This document shows, piece by piece, positions 7,893 to 15,225 of a stretch of DNA of 34,546 nucleotides. The DNA comes from Bacillota bacterium. GTDB taxonomy: Bacteria > Bacillota > Sulfobacillia > Sulfobacillales > JAIMBI01. The stretch covers positions 1 through 34,546 of the forward strand of contig JAJYPH010000016.1 of NCBI GenBank assembly GCA_021795575.1, given 5' to 3'. The notes under the pieces were generated by a model that was given only the letters and a program-made list of their open reading frames with translations, had not been told where the DNA came from and did no database searches. How positions within the stretch are numbered: the first letter of the stretch is position 1; each line of letters opens with the position of its first letter. The position numbers and the translations under genes are program-made.

Positions 7893-8622
7893 GGCACCTG
7901 AGCGGCAGGGCCAGGGGGTGCAAATCGGGGACGGCGCCGAGTTTGGCGCGCACGTGGTGCTGGGACACGGCGTGGTGGTGTATCCCGGCACGCGGATTGC
8001 CGACGACGTGGTGGTGGAGGACTACGCGGTGCTGGGCAAGCCGCCCACCCGGTCGGCCACCAGCACGCTCGCGGTGTCGGACCTGCCTCCGCTGGTGGTG
8101 GGGCGCGGGAGCCACGTGGGGACCCATGCCATTCTCTATGCCGGCACCACAGTGGGGGAGCGCGTCTTTTTGGCGGACGGGGCGCAGGTGCGGGAGCGCT
8201 GTCGGCTGGGCGACCACGTGGTGGTGGGGCATTTGGCCACCATCGAGAACGACAGCACCGTGGGGGCGCGCACCAAGCTGCAGACCGGCGCGTACCTGAC
8301 GGCCCGCTCTACGGTGGCCGAAGACGTGTTTCTCGCGCCTCACGTGACCACCACCAACGACCCCTACCTGGCCCGCAGCGAGGCCCGGCACGCCGCCCAG
8401 CGCGGGCCGCACATCGAGCGGGGCGCGCGCGTGGGGGCGGGGGCCGTACTGCTGCCCGGCATTCGCGTGGGGCAGGAGGCGGTGGTGGCGGCGGGCGCGG
8501 TGGCCACCCGGGACGTTCCCCCGTACCGTGTGGTCATGGGCGTGCCCGCCCGCGAGGTGCGGGACACGCCCGCGGTGCAGCTCATCTATCCCCCCGATCC
8601 CGCCCCCCAGGAGAGCCCATAG
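7885..8622 (+). CDS. wbpD: Left-handed beta-helix N-acetyltransferase (WbpD-like)
   Basis: Hexapeptide-repeat acyltransferase, 245 residues, expected to acetylate the amino group of a UDP-amino sugar with acetyl-CoA. Successive hexapeptide coils run through most of the chain (for example IGDGAEFGAHVVLG and VGARTKLQTGAYL). A TTNDPY segment near residue 154 and a C-terminal VVMGVPAREVRD follow the WbpD/WlbB pattern. WbpD is about 190 residues, so this copy has roughly 50 extra residues of N-terminal helix and a loop. The chosen ATG has GGAGG 6 nt upstream and overlaps the stop of the oxidoreductase gene. It is the only acetyltransferase in the cluster although two different aminotransferases are present. 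Members of this family can also act on 4-amino sugars (PglD type), so the substrate is inferred. Confidence 0.85.
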   Translation: MGKAPERQGQGVQIGDGAEFGAHVVLGHGVVVYPGTRIADDVVVEDYAVLGKPPTRSATSTLAVSDLPPLVVGRGSHVGTHAILYAGTTVGERVFLADGAQVRERCRLGDHVVVGHLATIENDSTVGARTKLQTGAYLTARSTVAEDVFLAPHVTTTNDPYLARSEARHAAQRGPHIERGARVGAGAVLLPGIRVGQEAVVAAGAVATRDVPPYRVVMGVPAREVRDTPAVQLIYPPDPAPQESP

Positions 8623-8640
8623 GGGGCGGGCGCCGCCCCC
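8622..8640. terminator. GC-rich hairpin between convergent genes
   Basis: GGGGGCGG (8622-8629) pairs perfectly with CCGCCCCC (8633-8640) over a 3-nt loop, immediately after the acetyltransferase stop and before the stop of the - strand PGBD gene. There is no T run on either side, so it is a plausible but non-canonical terminator for one or both genes. Confidence 0.45.
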
Positions 8641-8659
8641 CACGTCTGGGTGGATCGGT

Positions 8660-9862
8660 TTAGTGGCAGCTGGCGAGGTTGCCCGCGAGCACGCGCGGCC
8701 CGTAGGGGCCGGTGCTGGACCCGGTGGGCGTGGGATAGACCGCCACCGCTCCCTTGGGGATGGTGGCCACGCCCACATCCAGGCTGCCGCCCCAGTCGTC
8801 GGCGCCCGACAGGCGGACCATGAGCTGGTTGGCAAACACGGCACCCGTGCTGGGGTTGGTCACCGTGAACGCGTAGGTGCCGTAGCGCGTCCCGAAGGAC
8901 GTCGGCTCGGGCATCGTGTTGCCGGTCACGTTCAACGCCTCAAACCCCTCGGATTCGTTGATGGTGAGCGAGGCGGACCCAAACGGGTGCAGATCCGACG
9001 ACAAGGTGGACGTGAGCGGCGAGGAGCACACCGACACCTCGGGCGTGACGGCGGGCGGCCACGCGATCCCGAGGGGATTCGGGGCCGCATGGGGATTCCG
9101 CTTGCCCAGCTGATAAAACGTGACCGGGCCCACGATGCCGTCCACCGTGATGCCCACCGCGCGCTGGAACGCGCGCACGGCGTCGCGCGTGGCGGTGTCG
9201 TAGTACCCGGTGACCCGGCCCGTGTAGTACCCGAGGTCGGTCAGCAGGACCTGCAGGAACACCACGTCAAAGCCGTTGCGGCCCGTCTCCATCGCGCGGC
9301 CGCCTGCGAACGTATAGATCCACGTGGCGTCGTAGAAGCCGAAGCCCGCAATGGCGTTGGACGGAAATCCGGTGTCGCCGTTGGACTCGGCGTCGGACTT
9401 GAACGCCAGCACCGCCGCCGCCGTGGCGCTGTCAAACGTGGTGGTGGCGGGGTGCCCGATGATGCTGGCATAGCGAAACAGGTTCAGGCGATTTTGCAGG
9501 ATGGTGACGTCGCCCCCGCTGTTGCCGGTCTGCAGCTGCCGGCTGCCGTACACCGGTCCTCCGAAGGTCACGTGCGACCCCACCCCCTGGCCATAGAGCC
9601 AGTACGTGTTTTCGCCGGCGACGCCGTCGGTGGCGATGCCGAAGTAGGACTGGATGGCGCGGACGGCCGCCTTGGTGGCGGCGCCGTACTTGCCGTCAAT
9701 CGTAATGGGGGACCCGATGGGACCCGAGGGCGGGTTCATGGTGGACAACATGAGGTCGTACACCGCCTGAACCACCGCGACGTCGGTTCCCGCCGCACCG
9801 GTGTCCAGAAGGCGGCTGCCAAACGGGTGGTACGGAGCAAACGTGCTGTCAAACAGTGCCAT
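8660..9862 (-). CDS. Triple peptidoglycan-binding-domain protein, no signal peptide
   Basis: 400-residue protein with three tandem PG_binding_1-type repeats at about residues 18-90, 108-180 and 188-253. Each begins with a leucine/valine-rich helix (DVAVVQAVYDL, DVTILQNRLNLF, DVVFLQVLLTDL), and the first and third contain DG-x-x-G-x-T (DGVAGENTYWLYG, DGIVGPVTFYQLG). Residues 270-400 form a different, beta-rich Thr/Ser/Gly region with two cysteines (279, 399) that I do not recognise. The ATG has AAGGAGG 10 nt upstream. No signal peptide or hydrolase domain is visible, so it may be non-classically exported, a spore or coat component, or released by lysis. I have a general impression of similar stand-alone PGBD proteins in thermophilic Bacillota. 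It is antisense to, and splits, the sugar cluster, and diverges from the WbpE-like gene. Confidence 0.88.
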   Translation of the reverse strand: MALFDSTFAPYHPFGSRLLDTGAAGTDVAVVQAVYDLMLSTMNPPSGPIGSPITIDGKYGAATKAAVRAIQSYFGIATDGVAGENTYWLYGQGVGSHVTFGGPVYGSRQLQTGNSGGDVTILQNRLNLFRYASIIGHPATTTFDSATAAAVLAFKSDAESNGDTGFPSNAIAGFGFYDATWIYTFAGGRAMETGRNGFDVVFLQVLLTDLGYYTGRVTGYYDTATRDAVRAFQRAVGITVDGIVGPVTFYQLGKRNPHAAPNPLGIAWPPAVTPEVSVCSSPLTSTLSSDLHPFGSASLTINESEGFEALNVTGNTMPEPTSFGTRYGTYAFTVTNPSTGAVFANQLMVRLSGADDWGGSLDVGVATIPKGAVAVYPTPTGSSTGPYGPRVLAGNLASCH

Positions 9863-9986
9863 CAGAAATGAACCTCCTTGTGCCGTGCGCGGTGGCTCCG
9901 GGGCAGCGTGTCCCGGGATGGGAACGACCGACGGAGCCAACCCTTTCGAACAACCGGCCGCTCCGGCCGCGTCGGTTCTGAAACGC

Positions 9987-10015
9987 GAGATAGGCAATCA
10001 TGGGATCAACGGCAA
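9987..10015 (-). promoter_or_regulatory. Possible promoter for the PGBD gene
   Basis: On the - strand TTGCCG (10010-10015), 17 nt, then TATCTC (9987-9992). The -35 matches that of the proximal SBP promoter; the -10 is weak (3 of 6). Expected leader about 118 nt. Confidence 0.25.
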
Positions 10016-10129
10016 GTTATGCACGCTGAAGAAATGGGTGCCACCCAAGCGCGAACCCGGCCTGCCGCTCGGGTGCCTTGCACGCTCGGTCGTTGTATCC
10101 TGGACCGTGGACGAGGCCGCCTCGTCCGA

Positions 10130-11332
10130 TTGGTCGGGAAGCGGGGGATAGCCATCACGGACACGAAGCAGAACACAGGCCGCCTACAGGCCCAAGACCC
10201 GGGGCGGACAGCGCCCACCAAGATTCCCAGTTTCACCCTCACCGAACAAATTGCGGCGTTGCGGCCGGAACTGGATGCGGCCTGGGCCCGTGTCGTGGAC
10301 TCCGGTCAGTTCATCCAGGGTCCCGAGGTGGCGGCACTGGAAAGCGAAGCGGCCACCCTGATCGGGGGCGGCGTGACGGCGATTGGCGTGGCCAGCGGCT
10401 CCGATGCCCTGTACCTCGCCCTGTCTGCCCTGGGGGTGGGGCCGGGCGACGACGTCATCACCACTCCGTTTACATTCTTTGCAACAGCAGGCAGTATTTT
10501 GAGAACGGGCGCGCGCCCGGTCTTCGCCGACATCGATCGGGATACGTTTAACCTGGACACGGCAGGGGCGCTGGCACGGGTGACCCCCCGAACTCGGGCC
10601 ATATTGCCGGTCCACCTGTTTGGGCTGATGGCCGATCTGACCACGATGGCTCGACAATTTCCTGGCCCCATCGTGGAAGACGCTGCCCAGGCCATCCTGG
10701 CGTCCCGGGATGGTCGGGTGGCCGGCGCCGTGGGGGCGCTGGGCTGCTTTTCGTTCTTTCCGACAAAAAATTGGGGCGCGTTTGGCGATGCGGGGTTGGT
10801 CACCACCCGCGACCCGGCGCTGGCCGACCAAGTGAAGATGCTGGCGCGCCACGGCGCGCGGCAAAAGTACTACCACGAAGCCCCGGGCATCAACTCGCGC
10901 CTGGATGCGCTGCAGGCGGCGGTGCTGCGGGTGAAGCTTCGGCACGTCGCCGAGTGGACGACGGCGCGCCAGGCCCTGGCGGCGCGATACGCCGAGGGGC
11001 TCGCCGACGCCGGACTGGCCGAGTGGGTCACGCCCCAGGCCGTGCCGCCCGGCGCTCAGCACGTGTATCACCAATACACGGTGCGGGCGCAAGCCCGAGA
11101 TGCGCTTGCTGCGCATCTCGGGGCCGCTGGCATCGGCACCACCGTGTACTACCCGCACGCGCTGCACCTGATGCCGGCGTTGGCGGCCGTGGGCGTCGGG
11201 GCCGGGGCCTTTCCCGAGGCGGAGCGGCTGACCCAGGAGGCGCTCGCCCTCCCGCTGTTTCCGGAACTGGCGCCCGCGGCCGTGGACCGGGTGGTGGATG
11301 CGGTGGCGGCGTTTTACCGGGGACGGGCGTAA
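10130..11332 (+). CDS. wbpE: DegT/DnrJ/EryC1 aminotransferase, WbpE-like 3-amino transferase
   Basis: PLP-dependent sugar aminotransferase. WbpE-type enzymes aminate the 3-keto group of UDP-3-keto-GlcNAcA using glutamate. The conserved protein begins near IPSFTLTEQI and contains ASGSDALYLAL (phosphate-binding region), VEDAAQ and the PLP lysine in FFPTKNWGAFGDAG (Lys213 from the start used here). The start is uncertain: no ATG or GTG lies in frame within the 34 codons before the conserved core. TTG at 10130 gives 400 residues but has a poor ribosome binding site. The ATA or ATC codons at 10148 and 10154, behind GGAAGCGGGGG, would be non-standard starts. An in-frame ATG at 10034 would add an uncharacteristic Arg-rich leader. 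The stop overlaps the epimerase start by 1 nt (TAATG). The neighbours support a WbpE role. Confidence 0.85.
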   Translation: MVGKRGIAITDTKQNTGRLQAQDPGRTAPTKIPSFTLTEQIAALRPELDAAWARVVDSGQFIQGPEVAALESEAATLIGGGVTAIGVASGSDALYLALSALGVGPGDDVITTPFTFFATAGSILRTGARPVFADIDRDTFNLDTAGALARVTPRTRAILPVHLFGLMADLTTMARQFPGPIVEDAAQAILASRDGRVAGAVGALGCFSFFPTKNWGAFGDAGLVTTRDPALADQVKMLARHGARQKYYHEAPGINSRLDALQAAVLRVKLRHVAEWTTARQALAARYAEGLADAGLAEWVTPQAVPPGAQHVYHQYTVRAQARDALAAHLGAAGIGTTVYYPHALHLMPALAAVGVGAGAFPEAERLTQEALALPLFPELAPAAVDRVVDAVAAFYRGRA

Positions 11333-12378
11333 TGGCCCCCAAGATCCTGACCGTGGTGGGGGCCCGGCCGCAGTTCATCAAGGCGGCCGTCCTGTCGGCG
11401 GCGCTGCGGCAGGTGGCGGCGGAGGTGCTGGTGCACACGGGCCAGCACTACGACCAGAGCTTGTCGCGGGTGTTTTTCGACCAGTTGCCGCTTCCCACGC
11501 CGGACGTGGCGCTGGGGGTGGGATCGGGGACGCATGGTCAACAAACCGGGGAAATGTTAAAGCGTCTGGACCCCGTGATCCAGCGCGAGCGGCCCGACTG
11601 GGTGCTGGTGTACGGCGACACCAACAGCACGCTGGCGGGGGCGCTCGCGGCCGCCAAGCTCCAGGTGCCGGTGGCGCACGTGGAGGCGGGCCTGCGCAGC
11701 TACAACCGGGCCATGCCCGAAGAGGTGAATCGCGTGCTGACGGACCATCTGGCCGCGCGCCTGTACTGCCCGGCGCCCTTTGCGGCGCGCCAGCTGGCGG
11801 CCGAGGGCATCACGCGGGGCGTGTCGGTGGTGGGGGACGTGATGGATGAGGCGCTCGCGCTGGTGCCCGAACGGCCTGCGGCCTGGCTGGGGACCCTCGG
11901 GCTCCAGGCCGGCGGGTATCACCTCGCCACCGTGCATCGGCAGGAGAACACCGACGAGGGCGAGCGGCTGGCGGCCATCGTCGCGGCGCTGGGGGCCATC
12001 CCGGGGCCCGTCGTGTGGCCCATGCATCCGCGCACGCGCGCACGCCTGGACCAGGCCGGATCTCATCTGCCGGCGGGCATCCGGGTCGTGGAGCCGGTGG
12101 GATACCCGGAAAGTTTGGCATTGATCCGCCATGCGCGGGCGGTCGTCACCGATTCGGGCGGCGTCCAGCGGGAAGCCGGCCTCTTGGGGGTGCCTTGCTA
12201 TATCCTGCGCACCGAAACCGAGTGGCTGGACCTTTTGGAGGGGGGGCATGCCGTCCTGGTGCCCGAGCCAGGGGATCTGGCGGCCGCGATCGCGTCGGGA
12301 CGGGCGGGGGCCCCAGCGCGGCCCGCGGCCACGGGGGTGGCGGCAGCCATCGTGTCGGACCTGATACAGGCGTCATAG
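11332..12378 (+). CDS. wecB: Non-hydrolysing UDP-N-acetylglucosamine 2-epimerase family (WbpI/WecB-like)
   Basis: Epimerase of 348 residues that inverts C2 of a UDP-HexNAc through a 2-acetamidoglucal intermediate. Family blocks are intact: GARPQFIKAA (10-19), HTGQHYD (35-41), VYGDTNST (93-100), HVEAGLRS (116-123), an E-x-N-R-x-L-T-D stretch at 131-138, TVHRQEN and TDSGGVQREA. It is therefore non-hydrolysing WecB/WbpI type rather than hydrolysing NeuC type. WecB itself makes UDP-ManNAc. In the setting of WbpA-, B-, D- and E-like genes, the WbpI reaction (UDP-GlcNAc3NAcA to UDP-ManNAc3NAcA) is the better inference, but sequence alone does not separate the two. The ATG shares its A with the preceding TAA, and no strong ribosome binding site is present, so it is translationally coupled. 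Confidence 0.92.
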   Translation: MAPKILTVVGARPQFIKAAVLSAALRQVAAEVLVHTGQHYDQSLSRVFFDQLPLPTPDVALGVGSGTHGQQTGEMLKRLDPVIQRERPDWVLVYGDTNSTLAGALAAAKLQVPVAHVEAGLRSYNRAMPEEVNRVLTDHLAARLYCPAPFAARQLAAEGITRGVSVVGDVMDEALALVPERPAAWLGTLGLQAGGYHLATVHRQENTDEGERLAAIVAALGAIPGPVVWPMHPRTRARLDQAGSHLPAGIRVVEPVGYPESLALIRHARAVVTDSGGVQREAGLLGVPCYILRTETEWLDLLEGGHAVLVPEPGDLAAAIASGRAGAPARPAATGVAAAIVSDLIQAS

Positions 12379-12407
12379 GAGGCCAGCAAAGGCAAGGGGG
12401 CAGATCG

Positions 12408-13571
12408 ATGGCGCGGGAGACCTACCTGGACTACAATCGGCCCGCGATGGGCGTCGAGGAGGCCGAGGCGGTGGCCGACGCGGTGCGGTCGCTGTGGATC
12501 ACGCGGGGACCCCGTGTCGGCGCTTTCGAGCAGGCGCTCTCGGCGTACTTTGGGGGAGCACGCGTGGTGGCCCTCAATTCCTGCACGGCCGCCCTCCACC
12601 TGGCCCTCATGGCCAGCGGCGTGGGGCCGGGCGATGAGGTGGTCACGACGCCGCTGACGTTTGCCGCGTCGGTCAACGTCATCCTGCATGTCGGGGCCAC
12701 CCCCGTGCTGGCCGACGTGGACCCCGCGACGGGGTGCATTGACCCGGACACGGTGCGTGCGGCCATCACCCCGGCCACCCGCGCCATCCTGCCGGTGGAC
12801 CTGGCGGGCCATCCCGCGGACTGGGAGGCCCTGGCGGATCTCGCGGGCGAGCACGGGCTTGCGATCGTCGAAGACGCCGCCCACGCGATGGCCACCGAAT
12901 ATCATGGGCGCCGCATCGGGTCGTTTCCCTGGCTGGCGGCGTTTTCGTTCTACGCCACGAAGAACCTGGCCACCGGCGAAGGGGGCGCGCTGGTGGTGCC
13001 CGACCAGGCGACCGAGGAGCGGCTGAGGGTGCTGGGCCTGCATGGCATGAGCAAAAATGCGTGGAACCGCTATACCCAGACGGGCCAGTGGCGCTACGAC
13101 ATTTTAGAGCCGGGCTACAAGTACAACATGACCGACGTCCAGGCGGCCCTGGGTCTGGTGCAGCTGGGCCGCCTGCCCGCGCTGCAGGCGCGGCGGGCGG
13201 CCATTGCCGAGCGGATGAACCGCGCCTTGGGCACCGACCCGGCGCTTAGGATTCCCCACGTGGCGCCCGACGTGGTGCATGCCTGGCATCTCTACCCGCT
13301 GCGCCTCGTGCCTGGAGCCCTCTCCATCGGGCGGGATGCGTTCATCGAGGCGCTCACGGCCCGAAACATCGGTACGGCCGTGCATTTCATCCCCCTGAGC
13401 CATATGAGCTACTATCAGGAGCGGTTTGGCTGGCGGCCGGGCATGTTTCCTGAGGCCGACGCGTACTTTGCGGGGGAAATCTCGCTGCCGCTGTATCCCA
13501 GCATGACGGATGACGACGTGGACGACGTCATCGAGGCCGTGCTGGCCGTCTCCCGCGCCCACCGCGCCTGA
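12408..13571 (+). CDS. Second DegT/DnrJ/EryC1 sugar aminotransferase (possible 4-aminotransferase)
   Basis: PLP-dependent sugar aminotransferase, 387 residues, distinct from the WbpE-like protein upstream. It has [12 protein letters not shown] (57-68), IVEDAAHAM (153-161), and the PLP lysine 185 in [14 protein letters not shown]. The GEGG ending after the lysine, together with the downstream [12 protein letters not shown] block, resembles ArnB/PseC/PglE-type 4-keto-6-deoxy sugar aminotransferases more than WbpE (GAFGDAG). The ATG lies 29 nt after the epimerase stop, with AAGGGGG upstream. A 4-amino product fits the membrane 4,6-dehydratase at the start of the cluster, which would otherwise have no user here. 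The substrate is inference; the family is certain. Confidence 0.9.
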   Translation: MARETYLDYNRPAMGVEEAEAVADAVRSLWITRGPRVGAFEQALSAYFGGARVVALNSCTAALHLALMASGVGPGDEVVTTPLTFAASVNVILHVGATPVLADVDPATGCIDPDTVRAAITPATRAILPVDLAGHPADWEALADLAGEHGLAIVEDAAHAMATEYHGRRIGSFPWLAAFSFYATKNLATGEGGALVVPDQATEERLRVLGLHGMSKNAWNRYTQTGQWRYDILEPGYKYNMTDVQAALGLVQLGRLPALQARRAAIAERMNRALGTDPALRIPHVAPDVVHAWHLYPLRLVPGALSIGRDAFIEALTARNIGTAVHFIPLSHMSYYQERFGWRPGMFPEADAYFAGEISLPLYPSMTDDDVDDVIEAVLAVSRAHRA

Positions 13572-13587
13572 AACGCGGCCGTCGGCC

Positions 13588-13616
13588 ATTGCCGACCGAG
13601 ACCAAACCGTTCACAA
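13588..13616 (+). promoter_or_regulatory. Possible internal promoter before the phosphosugar transferase
   Basis: TTGCCG (13588-13593), 17 nt, CACAAT (13611-13616); each box matches four of six consensus bases. It lies in the 88-nt gap before the ATG at 13660 and could drive the transferase and GGDEF genes separately from the sugar-nucleotide genes. A small hairpin (GTCGGC/GCCGAC) overlaps the -35. Confidence 0.25.
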
Positions 13617-13659
13617 TGGTTGCAGGACATGGAGGCGGACTGGCGGGAGGGGGGCGGCT

Positions 13660-14259
13660 ATGCAGCGCGCGGCCAAGCGCGTCCTGGACGTGGGGCTCGC
13701 GCTCATTGGCCTGTTGGTGACGTTGCCGCTGTCGCTGGTCATTGCGCTCTTAATCCGCCGCGACGGACCGGGCGCCATTTTGTTTCGGCAGGTTCGGGTT
13801 GGCCAGCACGGTCGGCCGTTTCGTCTCATCAAGTTTCGCACCATGGTGCCGGACGCCGAGCGGCAGTGGCAGGCGCCCGACACGGCCGAGGCGCTGGCCG
13901 GCTATCGGTTTCAGGACGAAGGGGATGACCGCATCACGCCCGCGGGCCGATGGCTCCGCCGCACCTCGCTCGATGAGCTCCCGAACCTGTGGAACGTGCT
14001 GGTGGGGGACATGTCGCTGGTGGGGCCGCGGCCGGAAGTACCGGAGATCGTGGCACTGTATGACGCGGAAATGCGGCAGCGTCTGGCCGTGAAGCCAGGC
14101 ATCACGGGGCTGGCGCAGGTGTCGGGGCGCGGGGCCCTCTCCACGCTGGACACGATTCGCTTTGACCTGGAGTACTGCCGCCGCTGGTCTCTGGGGCGGG
14201 ATCTGCGCATCCTGTGCCGCACGGTGGGCAGCGTCGCCCGCCGCGACGGAGCGATGTGA
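13660..14259 (+). CDS. Short polyprenyl-phosphate sugar-1-phosphate transferase (PglC/WcaJ C-terminal type)
   Basis: Bacterial sugar transferase family, 199 residues, the minimal form lacking the multi-TM N-terminus. These enzymes start glycan assembly by moving a sugar-1-phosphate from a UDP-sugar to undecaprenyl phosphate. One N-terminal hydrophobic segment (about residues 11-32, a re-entrant helix in PglC) is followed by [18 protein letters not shown] and the catalytic Asp-Glu in the [19 protein letters not shown] block, then the GPRPE and [13 protein letters not shown] motifs. The ATG at 13660 has GGGAGGGGGG just upstream. Coming directly after the second aminotransferase, a 4-amino- or 4-acetamido-6-deoxy HexNAc is the likely first sugar, but GlcNAc, Gal or Glc cannot be ruled out. 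It is the second initiating transferase of the window, besides the long form at 26790. Confidence 0.92.
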   Translation: MQRAAKRVLDVGLALIGLLVTLPLSLVIALLIRRDGPGAILFRQVRVGQHGRPFRLIKFRTMVPDAERQWQAPDTAEALAGYRFQDEGDDRITPAGRWLRRTSLDELPNLWNVLVGDMSLVGPRPEVPEIVALYDAEMRQRLAVKPGITGLAQVSGRGALSTLDTIRFDLEYCRRWSLGRDLRILCRTVGSVARRDGAM

Positions 14260-14278
14260 CGAGAAGCGGGGTGGGGTC

Positions 14279-15208
14279 ATGAGCCCAGAGTCACGTGGTG
14301 ACCGGCTGGCCGCGGTCATCGAGGCCACCCAGGGCTGGCGAGAGCTGGAGCGGGGCCGTGACGCGCTGCCGACCCTGGTGACGGCGCTGCAGAACATTTT
14401 GGCGGTGCCGGGGGGCGCCCTGGTGTTCGCCGCCACGGCCGAGGCCGAAACCCCGCGGCTCTGGGGTGCCTGGGGCGGTCTTGACGTCGATCCGGCCGAT
14501 TGGTGGACGGCGGTGGCGCCCGGATGGAGTGCCTGGGCCCACCCGCTCCGCACTTGGGTCGAACCGCCCGCCACCTGGACGTGGGCGGCGGGCGCGGCCG
14601 CGGCCGGCATTTGGCCCTTCACCAGCCAGCAGGACTGGGGGGCGCTGCTGCTGACCCGCACCCGATCCCGCGCCGCCTGGGTGGACGACGCCGACACGTT
14701 TGGCGGCCTGGCCGCCTACCTGGGCTTGGTGCTGGACCTGATTCGCCAGCGCCGCGCCGCGGAGAACCTGTCGCATCAAGACGTGCTGACCGGCCTCTTG
14801 AACCGGCGGGGGCTGCAGCAGGCGTGGCAGGAGCGGCTGGCGGCCGCGCGGCGCCACCGCCATGCCCTGGTGCTGGTGGTGGCGGATGTGGACCACCTGA
14901 AGGACATCAACGATCGGGAGGGGCACTTGGCGGGCGACCGGGTGCTGCGGCGGGCGTCCGATGCGCTGCGGCATCTGCTTCGCGGCGACGACGCCGTGGG
15001 GCGGTGGGGCGGCGACGAGTTTGTGGGCATTTTAACGGTCCAGGAGCCGCACGTCGACGCGGTGGCGCGACGTGTCCGGGACGGGCTGTTGGCCGGTGGC
15101 GTGTCGGCCAGCGTGGGAGCGGCGGTGCTGGGCGTGGACGGTACCAGTTGGGCGGAGTGCTTTGAAATTGCCGACCAGCGCTGCTACGCCATGAAGACGT
15201 GGCGCTGA
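14279..15208 (+). CDS. Diguanylate cyclase with GGDEF domain and inhibitory site
   Basis: 309-residue soluble GGDEF protein that would make cyclic di-GMP from two GTP. Residues about 1-155 are a GAF-like, Trp-rich sensory region of unclear ligand, followed by a short helical linker. The cyclase domain begins at DVLTGLLNRRG (168-178), with the metal-binding Asp region VVADVDHLKDIND and an exact GGDEF at 244-248. The RGDD tetrad at 235-238 sits five residues before GGDEF and fits the RxxD product-inhibition site, so activity and feedback are both expected. No transmembrane segment is seen. It starts 19 nt after the phosphosugar transferase, so control of glycan initiation by c-di-GMP is a reasonable inference. 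The gene ends inside a palindrome shared with the P450 stop. Confidence 0.9.
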   Translation: MSPESRGDRLAAVIEATQGWRELERGRDALPTLVTALQNILAVPGGALVFAATAEAETPRLWGAWGGLDVDPADWWTAVAPGWSAWAHPLRTWVEPPATWTWAAGAAAAGIWPFTSQQDWGALLLTRTRSRAAWVDDADTFGGLAAYLGLVLDLIRQRRAAENLSHQDVLTGLLNRRGLQQAWQERLAAARRHRHALVLVVADVDHLKDINDREGHLAGDRVLRRASDALRHLLRGDDAVGRWGGDEFVGILTVQEPHVDAVARRVRDGLLAGGVSASVGAAVLGVDGTSWAECFEIADQRCYAMKTWR

Positions 15209-15225
15209 CGGACGGCGTCAGCGCC
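15201..15225. terminator. Bidirectional hairpin holding both stop codons of convergent genes
   Basis: GGCGCTGACG (15201-15210) pairs perfectly with CGTCAGCGCC (15216-15225) around a 5-nt loop. The left arm holds the TGA of the GGDEF gene and the right arm the TGA of the - strand P450 gene. Each gene therefore ends in the same Arg-stop text, CGC TGA CG. There is no T tract, so it may act as a compact terminator or an mRNA 3'-end stabiliser for both transcripts. Confidence 0.55.

Noticed and set aside
9863-10129. Extended N-terminus of the WbpE-like protein reaching 9878
   Set aside because: The added 84 residues are Arg/Gly-rich, unlike any DegT enzyme, and overlap the likely promoter region of the divergent PGBD gene.
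14260-14278. Possible c-di-GMP riboswitch near the GGDEF gene
   Set aside because: The gap is only 19 nt and no conserved GEMM pattern is seen in it or in nearby leaders.
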